A stretch of 48,447 nt of DNA from the IMG/VR virus record IMGVR_UViG_3300032323_003781, positions 1-48,447 of that record; one strand, 5' to 3'. Origin of the DNA: a virus. A program made the translations under genes and the position numbers. Below are positions 15,655-24,268 of the stretch, one piece after another. A model generated the notes under the pieces. That model searched no databases, was not told the DNA's origin, and saw only the letters and a program-made list of their open reading frames with translations. Position 1 is the first letter of the stretch. The number at the start of each line of letters is the position of its first letter.

Positions 15655-17223
15655 ATGGCAGACAAAAAGTCATTAGTAGAAGAAGCTCTTCTTCAGATGA
15701 AAAATCTAGAAGATGTTGTAACTGAAAACGCAAAAGGAATACTTGCTTCAACGATGAAGGAAGAAATCTCTGAGTTAGTAAAAGAGTCGTTAAAGACTAA
15801 AAATAAACTAAAAGAACAAGCTGAACCTGAAATAGATTCTGAAGAAGAAATGGATATGGACTCTGAAGATGAAATGGATATGGATTCTGAAGATGAAATG
15901 GATATGGACTCTGAAGATGAAATGGATATGGACTCTGAAGATGAAATGGACATGGATTCTGAAGATGAAATGGATATGGATTCTGACGAATTAGATATCG
16001 ACATTGAAGATGAAGATGTTGTAGAAATCCCTGATGATGCATCGATGGAAGACGTATTAAGTGTTTTCAAAAAAATGGGTCCATCTGATAGAATTATCGT
16101 GAAAAAAGAAGGTGATAAAATTCACCTTGATGACGAAGAAGAAGATGTAGAATATATCATCTCAACAAACGAATCTATTACCGAAAAAATGTCCGATTCC
16201 CAAATGGACCAAATCATGAATGATATTTTCTCAGAAGAAATGGATGAGGAAATGGATGAAGAAATGGATGAAGAAATGGATGAGGAAATGGATGAAGAAA
16301 TGGATGAGGTTGTGTATGAAATTTCTATGGATGAGGAAGACACAGATGACGAAATCGATGAAGAAGATATGGAGGAATCTATGCATGAATCAAAAAGTGG
16401 TATGAAACCAATAATGTTTTCAAATTGGAAAGCTGGTAAACCATTGGGGTCAAAAGCCGAAACCAAAGAATCTACAACTACAAAACCAAAAGAAAAAGAA
16501 AAAGTTGAAACTGGTAAAGATAAAAAACGCAGTCCTTTCCATAGACCAGGTGAAAAAACAGCCCCTAAAGCTAAAAAAACTGAAACAAAAGAGGGTATGG
16601 GAAAAATACAACCTACAGGAAAAGCTAAAGGTACTGGAATGAATCTTTCTCCCAAGAAATTTGAATATAAGGAAGGTAAGAAACATGACATTTCTGCTGT
16701 GGAAAAAAGAATCGCCGGAGCTTTCTCAAAAAGTGAAACTAAAGAAGCTGCTAGAACACTAAGTAACGGAACTAGAAATTACGGACTGAGAAAAGGTTTA
16801 CCAAAAGCTAAAGTAATCCCGAATTCGGCAGTGAGCGAAGAAGTCCAATCTCTAAGACAGAAGAATGTTGAGTATCAAAAAGCTTTAAATGTTTTCAGAG
16901 AAAAACTTAATGAAGTTGCTGTTTTCAATTCCAATTTGGCTTATGCAACTAGATTGTTCACAGAACATCCTACTTCAAAACAAGAAAAAATTAACATTCT
17001 TAGAAGGTTTGATGATGTTGAATCAATCAAAGAATCAAAAAATCTTTACAATTCAATTAAAAACGAATTAACAAATTCCTCGAAAAATGTTGTGACTGAA
17101 TCTATGGAAAAAATCGAAAAAACACACACCTCAGGTTCTTCACAAAATTTAATCGAATCAAAAACTTATGAAAATCCTCAGTTCTTGAGAATGAAGGATA
17201 TCATGCAAAAAATAAACAAATAA
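15655..17223 (+). CDS. Prohead scaffold/core protein, very acidic
   Basis: A 522-residue scaffold of the gp22 type that should fill the prohead and be degraded by the protease. The N-terminal 60 residues are helical. Two acidic repeat tracts follow: six 8-residue SEDEMDMD units and, after a short globular part (VLSVFKKMGPSDRIIVKKE), six EEMD units. A basic disordered stretch leads to a helical C-terminal domain (VEYQKALNVFREKLNEVAVF, LAYATRLFTEHPTSKQEKI) that is typical of phage scaffolds and probably contacts the capsid protein. It lies immediately before the capsid gene. Confidence 0.88.
   Translation: MADKKSLVEEALLQMKNLEDVVTENAKGILASTMKEEISELVKESLKTKNKLKEQAEPEIDSEEEMDMDSEDEMDMDSEDEMDMDSEDEMDMDSEDEMDMDSEDEMDMDSDELDIDIEDEDVVEIPDDASMEDVLSVFKKMGPSDRIIVKKEGDKIHLDDEEEDVEYIISTNESITEKMSDSQMDQIMNDIFSEEMDEEMDEEMDEEMDEEMDEEMDEVVYEISMDEEDTDDEIDEEDMEESMHESKSGMKPIMFSNWKAGKPLGSKAETKESTTTKPKEKEKVETGKDKKRSPFHRPGEKTAPKAKKTETKEGMGKIQPTGKAKGTGMNLSPKKFEYKEGKKHDISAVEKRIAGAFSKSETKEAARTLSNGTRNYGLRKGLPKAKVIPNSAVSEEVQSLRQKNVEYQKALNVFREKLNEVAVFNSNLAYATRLFTEHPTSKQEKINILRRFDDVESIKESKNLYNSIKNELTNSSKNVVTESMEKIEKTHTSGSSQNLIESKTYENPQFLRMKDIMQKINK
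15838..15981 (+). repeat. 24-bp coding tandem repeat, six copies
   Basis: Six units of 24 bases encode Ser-Glu-(Glu/Asp)-Glu-Met-Asp-Met-Asp. Copies 2-6 differ only in third-codon T/C changes, which points to recent slippage or recombination expansion. Confidence 0.95.
16234..16305 (+). repeat. 12-bp coding tandem repeat, six copies
   Basis: Six units of GARGAAATGGAT encode Glu-Glu-Met-Asp in the scaffold protein, with only A/G changes at one third position. Confidence 0.95.
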
Positions 17224-17243
17224 ACAAAACTAAATAAAAAAAA

Positions 17244-19106
17244 ATGGGTGCATTATTAGAAAGCGGTCTTGTTGGTAACATCGGGTTAAAACACCTTAAA
17301 GTTATCAAAGAAGATACAATCAACAAGTGGGACAAACTTGGGTTCTTAGAAGGACTAAAAGGTCATATGAAAGAAAACGTTGCTCAGTTATATGAGAACC
17401 AAGCGTCATTCTTGATAAACGAAGCGTCATCGACTTCTGACAGTGGCTCTTTTGAAACCGTTGTATTTCCTATCGTAAGAAGGGTTTTCTCAAAACTTTT
17501 AGCTAACGATATCGTATCGGTACAAGCAATGAACTTACCTATCGGTAAATTGTTCTACTTTGTTCCTAAAATTCAAGGTTATTCGGGTGGAACATCACCA
17601 AATGATTTGGGATGGTTAGGTCAAAGTGGTGACCACTATGCTCCAATTGGTTCACCTGGTAACTATCCAGGAAATCAAAATGCAGGTTATACTGCAGCGG
17701 ACAGCACAGGTACTTATAACCCTTATTACCAAAAAGATCTTTACGATTTATTTTATGAAGGTGATGAGGCAACATTAAACCCTCCAGGTCTTTTTGACTA
17801 CTCTAAAGGTAAATGGACCGCAACAACTGCTACAACAGCAACTGTTGCTTGGAATGCTGGTGGAAACCTAGTAGTTTCTGGTTACGGCTCAAGTGATTAC
17901 CGTAAAGTAATCTTAGCAATGAGTGGTTTCTCAAACGCTGGTGCTGGTCAATTAATCGGACCAAATGGTAATACTATGGATACCGAAGAATTCCTTTCAG
18001 GCTTGAACATTTTCGGAGCTTACGGTAACACAACAACGTCAAGTCAGGCCTCAGGTAATGGTAATCCTTTCCTTTTCAGAGTTGTAACTCAAAAGTATGG
18101 TAAAGGCATCGTTCAATACGGTTCACAAACCAATACTACATGGCCGATTGGTAACAATTCGGGCGGTGCTTACAACAATGTTTGTGATGCAAATGGTGTT
18201 ATTTATTTGGAAGTTGATTTACAACAACCTGTATGTGTTTCTTGTGGACAAACAACACCTGATGGTTATACAGGATCTACATTCTCATCATCAACCGCGA
18301 ATAACAACGCCTTTATCGCGATCTACAGAGTTTATAAAGAACTTGAATTCGAAGATCAAATCGGTGAGGTTTCTTTCGATTTAGAATCCGTTACAGTATC
18401 TGTAACAGAACGTAAATTGAGAGCACAATGGTCTCCTGAACTTGCTCAAGACGTTTCAGCGTTCCACAACATTGATGCTGAAGCTGAGCTTACAGCTCTT
18501 CTTTCTGAACAAGTTGCCGCTGAAATCGACAGAGAAATTTTGAGAGATTTGAGAAAAGGTGCCGCTTGGAACTTGAGATGGGATTACAACGGTTGGAAGA
18601 GATTGGCTTCTACAGGAACTACTCCTTATACTCAGAAAGATTGGAACCAAACACTTATTACCGCTATCAACCAATTGTCGGCACAAATCCATAAGTCGAC
18701 ATTGAGAGGTGGTGCTAACTGGATCGTTTGTTCTTCTGAGATTTCAGCGATCTTTGATGATTTGGAATATTTCCACGTATCAAACGCTGCTCCTGAGCAA
18801 GATCAATACAACATGGGTATTGAGAGAATTGGTACACTATCCGGTAGATATCAGGTTTACAGAGATCCATATTTCCCACCAAACCAACTTATCATCGGTC
18901 ACAAAGGTACTTCATTGTTAGACACAGGTTACATTTACGCTCCGTATGTACCTCTACAATTGACGCCTACTATGTACAATCCGTTCAACTTTACACCTAT
19001 CAAAGGTATAATGACAAGATACGCTAAGAAAATGGTTAACAACCGTTTCTATGGTCGTGTGACTTGTGACGGTATCCGTACTTTCGATTTGAGAGAATTA
19101 CGTTAA
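17244..19106 (+). CDS. Major capsid protein (gp23-like)
   Basis: A 620-residue capsid subunit, longer than T4 gp23 (about 520). The N-terminal 60 residues are a charged helical propeptide ending FLINE, followed by ASSTSDSG. This fits the T4 maturation cleavage rule (Leu/Ile-x-Glu then a small residue), which cuts T4 gp23 after Glu65. The HK97-type core includes VVFPIVRRVFSKLLANDIV, FEDQIGEVSFDLESVTVSV and ERKLRAQWSPELAQDVSAFH. A long Gly/Thr/Asn-rich insertion at about residues 130-360 (with CVSCGQTTPDGYTG) may form a surface domain. No TATTTAT box precedes it; transcription probably reads through from the scaffold. Confidence 0.95.
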   Translation: MGALLESGLVGNIGLKHLKVIKEDTINKWDKLGFLEGLKGHMKENVAQLYENQASFLINEASSTSDSGSFETVVFPIVRRVFSKLLANDIVSVQAMNLPIGKLFYFVPKIQGYSGGTSPNDLGWLGQSGDHYAPIGSPGNYPGNQNAGYTAADSTGTYNPYYQKDLYDLFYEGDEATLNPPGLFDYSKGKWTATTATTATVAWNAGGNLVVSGYGSSDYRKVILAMSGFSNAGAGQLIGPNGNTMDTEEFLSGLNIFGAYGNTTTSSQASGNGNPFLFRVVTQKYGKGIVQYGSQTNTTWPIGNNSGGAYNNVCDANGVIYLEVDLQQPVCVSCGQTTPDGYTGSTFSSSTANNNAFIAIYRVYKELEFEDQIGEVSFDLESVTVSVTERKLRAQWSPELAQDVSAFHNIDAEAELTALLSEQVAAEIDREILRDLRKGAAWNLRWDYNGWKRLASTGTTPYTQKDWNQTLITAINQLSAQIHKSTLRGGANWIVCSSEISAIFDDLEYFHVSNAAPEQDQYNMGIERIGTLSGRYQVYRDPYFPPNQLIIGHKGTSLLDTGYIYAPYVPLQLTPTMYNPFNFTPIKGIMTRYAKKMVNNRFYGRVTCDGIRTFDLRELR

Positions 19107-19124
19107 TCTTCTCAATGGTAATTG

Positions 19125-19158
19125 AAAAGGGGACAAGAAATTGTCCCCTTTTTTTTTA
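19125..19158 (+). terminator. Intrinsic terminator after capsid gene
   Basis: A 12-bp stem, AAAAGGGGACAA (19125-19136) pairing with TTGTCCCCTTTT (19141-19152), has a GAAA tetraloop and ends in a T-run. It sits 18 bases after the capsid stop and can also serve the convergent small gene. Confidence 0.93.
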
Positions 19159-19395
19159 GATTTCAGATTTCGGAGAGGAAAGAATTAGAATTCTTAAAGA
19201 TTTAGATATAACTTCACTTTCTTTTAACGAAAATACTCCATTTATGTGAGCATAATTCAGAGCTTGTTGAATACAATAAGCGGCTTGAGCAGAATTAATT
19301 TCATCAATAAATTTTGACAAATTTTCTTCCGAGTCATAATTTATAGAACCAAATAAAGTTCCTAAAATTTTTGAATTTTGTTGTTCATTTTCCAT
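19156..19395 (-). CDS. Small protein, unknown
   Basis: A 79-residue protein (MENEQQNSKILGTLFGSINY) that is not recognised. It has a helix with AQAAYCIQQALNYAHINGVF and an acidic/serine-rich end. ATG 19395 was preferred over the ATG at 19422 because the latter would overlap the promoter-like box of the divergent gene. It converges on the capsid gene. Confidence 0.65.
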   Translation of the reverse strand: MENEQQNSKILGTLFGSINYDSEENLSKFIDEINSAQAAYCIQQALNYAHINGVFSLKESEVISKSLRILILSSPKSEI

Positions 19396-19403
19396 ACGCA
19401 AGG

Positions 19404-19410
19404 TATTTAT
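19404..19410 (+). promoter_or_regulatory. Putative late-promoter box TATTTAT
   Basis: TATTTAT within AAGGTATTTATGG, ending 19 bases before the ATG at 19430, between divergent genes. Confidence 0.45.
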
Positions 19411-19429
19411 GGTAATATACATAAAAAAA

Positions 19430-20008
19430 ATGAATAATCAACTCAGGGAGGATTTAGCTGTTTGGTTCGGAACCAAAAAGAAAAAAAAGGGAACCAAACA
19501 ACCACAAGGACCTTGGGTTAATATTTGTAGAAAAAAAGAGGGTGGTGGACATCCACCATGTGGGAGAGGGGACACTGACAAAGGTGCGTATCCGAAATGT
19601 AGAGCTAAAGGAGTTGCATCAAGAATGACTGACGCTCAAAAGAAAGCCGCATGTCAACAAAAAAGAACTGCAGAAAAAAAAGACACACAATCAGGTAAAG
19701 GTCAAAAACCTGTATACACATCATATAAACCCAAAAAAACTAAAAAAAATGAGGCTATGAGAGCCATGATTAAAAATCTTCTGCAGGAAACAATAAATAG
19801 AAAACAAATGCTTGAATTAGGAACTTTAGTAGAACTAGAACATACTAAAAATCCTACCAAGGCAAAAAAAATAGCCAAAGATCACTTAGATCAAAATTCT
19901 AAATATTATTGTCTTATGTTTAGAATAGGATTAATAGATGAAAAAGATGCCAAAAAAATGGCCAAAGAAATATGTCCTACGATTCAAGAAAATGAAGAAT
20001 ACCTCTGA
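19430..20008 (+). CDS. Two-domain protein: DUF5872-like and DUF5661-like
   Basis: A 192-residue basic protein. The first half has a Gly/Cys-rich module (GPWVNICRKKEGGGHPPCGR, then YPKCRAKGVASRMT and AACQQKR) like DUF5872. The second half has LELGTLVELEHTKNPTKAKK followed by AKDHLDQNSKYYCLM, resembling DUF5661, where an E-H-T-x(2)-P helix is typical. Both families are unknown in function and recur in marine and large phages. ATG 19430 is preferred over the upstream ATG at 19409, which overlaps the TATTTAT box. It overlaps the convergent gene by 32 bases. Confidence 0.72.
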   Translation: MNNQLREDLAVWFGTKKKKKGTKQPQGPWVNICRKKEGGGHPPCGRGDTDKGAYPKCRAKGVASRMTDAQKKAACQQKRTAEKKDTQSGKGQKPVYTSYKPKKTKKNEAMRAMIKNLLQETINRKQMLELGTLVELEHTKNPTKAKKIAKDHLDQNSKYYCLMFRIGLIDEKDAKKMAKEICPTIQENEEYL

Positions 20009-20381
20009 GTGAGTATTTGATATTTTGGGTTATTTTTTTTTCCATCATAGATCTCTTCAATTCAATTTTTTCATTGAATCTGTCTACGAGTTTGCCGTGT
20101 AGAAATTCGTTCATAAATACTGTATAAGCACAATGGTCATTTACAATATTTACATTAACTGAATCAATAGTCACAAATAGATTTTTGGACTCGTTTTTAA
20201 TGTACCTTTTATTTGTGATTGGGGTCATTAAAAGTTCACTCGATTCATCGTCAATCAAATTCATACAAATTTTGAGAGCAATCATTTCGTAACGAGACTC
20301 CATTTTGGGTCTATAATACCTCAGACTTTGGATATAAATTTTTTTGAAGTACCTTTTGATTTTCAAGTAAAATTTTTTCAT
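19977..20381 (-). CDS. Unknown phage protein with host-type promoter
   Basis: A 134-residue protein that starts MKKFYLKIKRYFKKIYIQSL, a strongly basic, Tyr-rich N-terminus. RYYRPKMESRYEMIALKICM and LIDDESSELLMTPITNKRYI follow, then ATIDSVNV-like strands and a helical end. I do not recognise a function, though the segment looks conserved rather than random. The frame stays open upstream into the previous gene, but ATG 20381 is right because a perfect Bacteroidota promoter ends 17 bases before it. Its tail overlaps the convergent gene by 32 bases. Confidence 0.75.
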   Translation of the reverse strand: MKKFYLKIKRYFKKIYIQSLRYYRPKMESRYEMIALKICMNLIDDESSELLMTPITNKRYIKNESKNLFVTIDSVNVNIVNDHCAYTVFMNEFLHGKLVDRFNEKIELKRSMMEKKITQNIKYSLRGILHFLES

Positions 20382-20398
20382 GGTTTGGTTTAGTCCCA

Positions 20399-20430
20399 CA
20401 AATATAATAGACTTGATTGAATAATCCAAA
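20399..20430 (-). promoter_or_regulatory. Perfect Bacteroidota primary-sigma promoter
   Basis: On the minus strand, TTTG (20430-20427), a 20-base spacer and TATATTTG (20406-20399) match TTTG-N19-21-TAnnTTTG exactly. It lies in the 49-base gap upstream of the gene starting at 20381. This is one of the best pieces of host evidence in the window. Confidence 0.78.
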
Positions 20431-21063
20431 TCAACAATAGGGTGGTGAACATCTTTTTTTTCCATCCAAACCTTTAACTTTTCCTTTACATACTTGCACC
20501 GCATAGCCGTTAGCATAGGCACTTGGATATACATCAAATTTTGCTTTTGCTGCCGATTTACCTCTTGCACATAATTTTGTTCCTGTTTTTTTTCGACCTT
20601 CTTGAACCTGTAGTTGTTTACTATCTGATCTCTCCTCTAAATATTTTATGTACATTTCCAAATCATTCATACCAAAATAATCAATATTATTTTCATTGAA
20701 CCATTGTAATACTTCTTGCCAACTTATGTCTTTCTTGATACTTTTAAGACACTCTATTGAACTTTTCATATTGTTAGTCAACATTGGTTGTTCCTGTATC
20801 ATATTAGTTTCATTGTTGAAATTATTTTTCATAAAATCATACACTTGGTCAATCGATTCTGTTGATGACGCAACATGATCCTGAGCCCAGTCGTGACCAT
20901 CATCCAATAGTTGTTCTACCTTATTTCTATCATATTTTAACAATTCATTTGCTTGATCCCTAATTTGTTCTAAATTAGAAAAAAACATATATCTGTCTTC
21001 TTGTTCTGATACTAATTTTTCTAATAATTTATACTGACTTTGGTTTAAAATAATTTTTTTCAT
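20431..21063 (-). CDS. Protein with C-terminal DUF5872-like Cys module
   Basis: A 210-residue protein. It begins MKKIILNQSQYKLLEKLVSE, an N-terminal signature seen in many T4-like phage structural proteins. A helical, Asn-rich middle with WQEVLQWFNENNIDYFGM follows. The last 55 residues (KTGTKLCARGKSAAKAKFDV, then YPSAYANGYAVQVCKGK and KRCSPPYC) form a DUF5872-like module with four cysteines. ATGA overlap with the structural gene upstream suggests co-transcription from the promoter near 22556. Confidence 0.75.
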   Translation of the reverse strand: MKKIILNQSQYKLLEKLVSEQEDRYMFFSNLEQIRDQANELLKYDRNKVEQLLDDGHDWAQDHVASSTESIDQVYDFMKNNFNNETNMIQEQPMLTNNMKSSIECLKSIKKDISWQEVLQWFNENNIDYFGMNDLEMYIKYLEERSDSKQLQVQEGRKKTGTKLCARGKSAAKAKFDVYPSAYANGYAVQVCKGKVKGLDGKKRCSPPYC

Positions 21064-22541
21064 TTTTGGTTTACTATTTGAAAAGTTAATTGTCTTTTAT
21101 AAGTATCTTTTTGCCCAGAAGTATTCACTTTGATGTCAACGTAATATTCATTGGGTATTTTATCTCTTGTGTCGAAAATAAAATAATACTCGTTAGGTGT
21201 TCGGTTTATAGGTGTCCACCCTTGAACTTCTACTTCTGTTTGTCCTTCTCTTACATATACTCGGTACTGAGCTTCTATGTTTTGTAAAACATATGCACTT
21301 GAATATGCTTGTTTTATTACCACCATCACTTTTCGTATGTCGGTATTTACAATTTTTTCATTTTGTTTGATACCACTAAAATCAAACCCATACAATAGTG
21401 GGTCTTTAGATATACTACCAATCTGATAAAATGCCGAGGAGGATTGTAAAACGAATTGGTTTTCAACATCATCAAGATTATTACCTTGTGCGATAATATT
21501 TGTCCATTTATCTGTAAATTGACAAGGAGTATTGTAACCTGATAAAGGTGGAATTACAACCTCATAAACACCCTTGGTTACCAAACAAGTAGTCAAACCT
21601 GTATAACCTGCTATGGGTTCATCATCAGGATCCAAAATGTCTACAATTGGATTTTGATCTAAATTTAGATAATCACCATTAGCAAAAATATACAAGTACA
21701 ATTTGTTTGTTCTACCTTGTACAAAGGTGACTCGATTGTCTTCAATCAAATCATCAAATGTGGTTTGTAAGAATGGTTGATAGAATGTTTGTGTATGTCT
21801 TGTAAAAAATCCCACAGAATACGTTACAGTGAGTCCTGTGATGTTTTCTATTTGAGGGACGTATGCAATCCCCCAACCCGTAGAACCTGTCGTAGAACCC
21901 GTTATAATCGAATTTATTTCGTGGGTCATATCAAAATTGATATCTTCGTTTCCAAATTCAAAGTGTTGAGTATCAACAATAGTCAAAGCAGAATAATTTA
22001 ATCCTGTATTACCCGTACTAGTATTGTCGTTACTGTAAATGCCAGGCAAAGACCAATTTGTAATTGTAGTTGTTTGATACCAATTTGATGGTCTTGTAGA
22101 AAAATTCTTATTGTAACCCCAACTATCTAATGCGGGTGTATCCACATAATCGTATCCAACACCTTCATCCCAAGTTTGTGTGTTCCCTGTTGACCCAGAA
22201 GATTTTGGTATTCTAAAAAGAATTAAGTCAAATGAAGTTGCTCTTATCGATTGATCGGAAGCTTCTGTATTAAGAAGATCGATATCAAAACTTGAAGTGT
22301 TGGTCATCTTCAAGGTGTGGGTCATAGCGGATGTACAACCTGTGGATATAACACCTGAAGCTATGTTTTCCAATAATGGATCAAGATCTAAATCAAAGAT
22401 AAACCTTGTAAAACCATTTGGGGCTGTTGTTTGAAGACTCGTACCATAAAATAATTGCATTACGGGGTTTCTACCCGTATTTACAAAACTAGTCTTTTGT
22501 ATGGTATTATTTTTTGAAAAATAGGAACGGAAAATTGACAT
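21060..22541 (-). CDS. Probable tail/virion structural protein
   Basis: A 493-residue protein rich in Thr, Ser, Asn, Tyr and Gly and with few charged clusters, typical of beta-rich fibre or baseplate-associated proteins. The middle has repeated Gly-Ser-Thr patches (SGSTGNTQTWDEGVGYDYVD, ITGSTTGSTGWG), and the end is an Ig-like strand series (VRVYVREGQ-type segment, then YYFIFDTRDKIPNEYYVDIK). No enzymatic motif is visible. It is the first gene after a minus-strand TATTTAT box and lies just downstream of the baseplate OB-fold gene. Confidence 0.7.
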   Translation of the reverse strand: MSIFRSYFSKNNTIQKTSFVNTGRNPVMQLFYGTSLQTTAPNGFTRFIFDLDLDPLLENIASGVISTGCTSAMTHTLKMTNTSSFDIDLLNTEASDQSIRATSFDLILFRIPKSSGSTGNTQTWDEGVGYDYVDTPALDSWGYNKNFSTRPSNWYQTTTITNWSLPGIYSNDNTSTGNTGLNYSALTIVDTQHFEFGNEDINFDMTHEINSIITGSTTGSTGWGIAYVPQIENITGLTVTYSVGFFTRHTQTFYQPFLQTTFDDLIEDNRVTFVQGRTNKLYLYIFANGDYLNLDQNPIVDILDPDDEPIAGYTGLTTCLVTKGVYEVVIPPLSGYNTPCQFTDKWTNIIAQGNNLDDVENQFVLQSSSAFYQIGSISKDPLLYGFDFSGIKQNEKIVNTDIRKVMVVIKQAYSSAYVLQNIEAQYRVYVREGQTEVEVQGWTPINRTPNEYYFIFDTRDKIPNEYYVDIKVNTSGQKDTYKRQLTFQIVNQK

Positions 22542-22555
22542 TCATGTATTTTATT

Positions 22556-22562
22556 ATAAATA
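22556..22562 (-). promoter_or_regulatory. Putative late-promoter box TATTTAT
   Basis: ATAAATA on the plus strand reads TATTTAT on the minus strand and ends 14 bases before the ATG at 22541, in the gap between two co-oriented structural genes. Confidence 0.5.
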
Positions 22563-24053
22563 TCAATTTATTCGGATATTTTCATTGAGAGCTCTAAATC
22601 TCCATGGAAAAGAAAATAATTCTGATTTTTTGTCACCAGCCCAAGTAAGGGAATCTGGTGGTAAACTTGGGTGAGAATGAACATGATTTTGTAGAAAACG
22701 AGATATTTTTTCTAAATAGTCAAATAATATGTCACCTCTTACCATAGCATACGTGTTAGGTAAAACATTTTGTTGTAGTTGTTGTTGTGTAATTCCCATC
22801 ATAGTGTTTGGATTAGGGGATAATTTTGGATCAAAAACTATATTTCCTGTTCTGTGGGACATCATTATTAAAGTATCCGCGGCACTCATCATAAACGTTC
22901 CAAACTCACTTGTTATTTGTTTTGGGGTGATAGTTTCAATAGTTAATTCACTTGGTTTACCTATAGATCCTTTACTACTCACCAAAGCAAATGAAAAACC
23001 TTTGGGACCTTGTCCTGGATTTAAAGTTATTTTGGAAATAAAGGAAGATGCATTTGAAAAAATTATTGCGTTATTAACATCTGAACCAGGTTTAAGAATA
23101 TTTCTTATTTGTGTATTTGGTCTATATGCGAACGGGAATCTATCGTTACCCAAACTAGGTCCATTAGTCATAGAACCATTATTCACTTGATTTATAAATG
23201 AATTGATTGCTGAAACCGCATCATCTAAAGTAAGTCCCATAAATTGTTGTGAGAAGATAACATATGATAAATTAGTTAAGTCTGAATCATAATTGATATT
23301 ATCTGTTAATGTCTTTTCACCTGGTTTCAGTTTATACAAAGTAATATCGCCTGTAAAAGCATTTTGTTGATTGTCCAAATTATAGATATTCCATTCAATA
23401 AGTAATTGTGTTTGTTGGTTCAACTGATTAATTTTAATCAAATCTTGTGATTTTAGATCTACAGATTTGGTATCAAAACTAGAAACTTGAATATATGCTC
23501 TTTTTTCATTTGCTAACGGAAATTTATTAGTTTGCAAACTTAAAGTTTTACCTGCTCTTATAAGAACACTCTCTGGTTTTACTATTACGTCCGAAGTTCC
23601 ACGTCCAAGTATTGAGACATCATTTAATTCAGGGAATACACCGAAACTTTTAACGTTTTTGAATGACCCATTTTTATTTTTAAGTGCTAAATTTTGTTTT
23701 ATTCTATACCCCAATGAAGTATTTTTTCCAGCAGCTTGAGCATTTTCATACTTTATAGTCATAGGACTACTATACGCCCCTTGTACGTAATAAGCATCTT
23801 GGAATCTTCTTTCACTATTTTGTAAAATAACACTAATTCTTTCTCCAACTGCAGGTACTTGAGAGATGAACAAAGGAAGTAGAGGTAAAATTATAAAAGG
23901 ATCTTTTTCAGTCCAATCATCTACGTCTGGTACAAAATCATACCCCTTAAGTACAGATTCGATATTTTGGTCAAATGGATAAGCTCTGACCCTACCCAAC
24001 AACATTGGGTCTTGGTTGTTAACAACCGTTGCTGGATATAATATTTTACTCAT
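22563..24053 (-). CDS. Baseplate hub/spike protein with gp5-like OB-fold
   Basis: A 496-residue protein. The N-terminal 110 residues follow the phage baseplate OB-fold pattern (gp5/VgrG-like): DPMLLGRVRAYPFDQN, then PFIILPLLP, VPAVGERISVILQNS and FQDAYYVQGAYSSP. The centre is Asn/Ser-rich beta structure. The C-terminus has an Ile-rich stretch (IGKPSELTIETITPKQ) and VHSHPSLPPDSLTWAG. No lysozyme domain is seen, unlike T4 gp5. It overlaps the small coiled-coil gene upstream by 8 bases. Confidence 0.78.
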   Translation of the reverse strand: MSKILYPATVVNNQDPMLLGRVRAYPFDQNIESVLKGYDFVPDVDDWTEKDPFIILPLLPLFISQVPAVGERISVILQNSERRFQDAYYVQGAYSSPMTIKYENAQAAGKNTSLGYRIKQNLALKNKNGSFKNVKSFGVFPELNDVSILGRGTSDVIVKPESVLIRAGKTLSLQTNKFPLANEKRAYIQVSSFDTKSVDLKSQDLIKINQLNQQTQLLIEWNIYNLDNQQNAFTGDITLYKLKPGEKTLTDNINYDSDLTNLSYVIFSQQFMGLTLDDAVSAINSFINQVNNGSMTNGPSLGNDRFPFAYRPNTQIRNILKPGSDVNNAIIFSNASSFISKITLNPGQGPKGFSFALVSSKGSIGKPSELTIETITPKQITSEFGTFMMSAADTLIMMSHRTGNIVFDPKLSPNPNTMMGITQQQLQQNVLPNTYAMVRGDILFDYLEKISRFLQNHVHSHPSLPPDSLTWAGDKKSELFSFPWRFRALNENIRIN

Positions 24054-24267
24054 AGTTATTCCTCAAATTATATTCATGAAGAACTTTATTATAAAGATTT
24101 TCCACATTGTCTAAATGTGTGGATAGATTTATTATCATTTGTTTTGTTTCTTCAAAATCTTCAGATAAAAAATCCATAGCCTGAATTAATTCACTATTAC
24201 CACTAGATTTTATTTCTGTGATAATGGTATTCAATTTCTCAATATCAATTTTAGATGACTGTATCAT
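24046..24267 (-). CDS. Small coiled-coil protein
   Basis: A 73-residue, acidic, fully helical protein (IEKLNTIITEIKSSGNSELI, DEFLSEDFEETKQMI-type heptads). It is not recognised. It is sandwiched with overlap or 1-base spacing between two large baseplate-type genes, so it is probably a small tail assembly or linker protein. Confidence 0.7.
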   Translation of the reverse strand: MIQSSKIDIEKLNTIITEIKSSGNSELIQAMDFLSEDFEETKQMIINLSTHLDNVENLYNKVLHEYNLRNNYE

Positions 24268-24268
24268 A

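Noticed and set aside
15693-16691. Long minus-strand open frames across the scaffold gene (Ser/Ile-rich)
   Set aside because: They are mirror frames of the acidic repeat tracts; the plus-strand protein has scaffold features and the correct neighbours.
20382-20570. Longer version of the gene ending at 19977
   Set aside because: The extension overlaps the conserved Cys module of the upstream gene in another frame, and a perfect promoter sits between it and ATG 20381.
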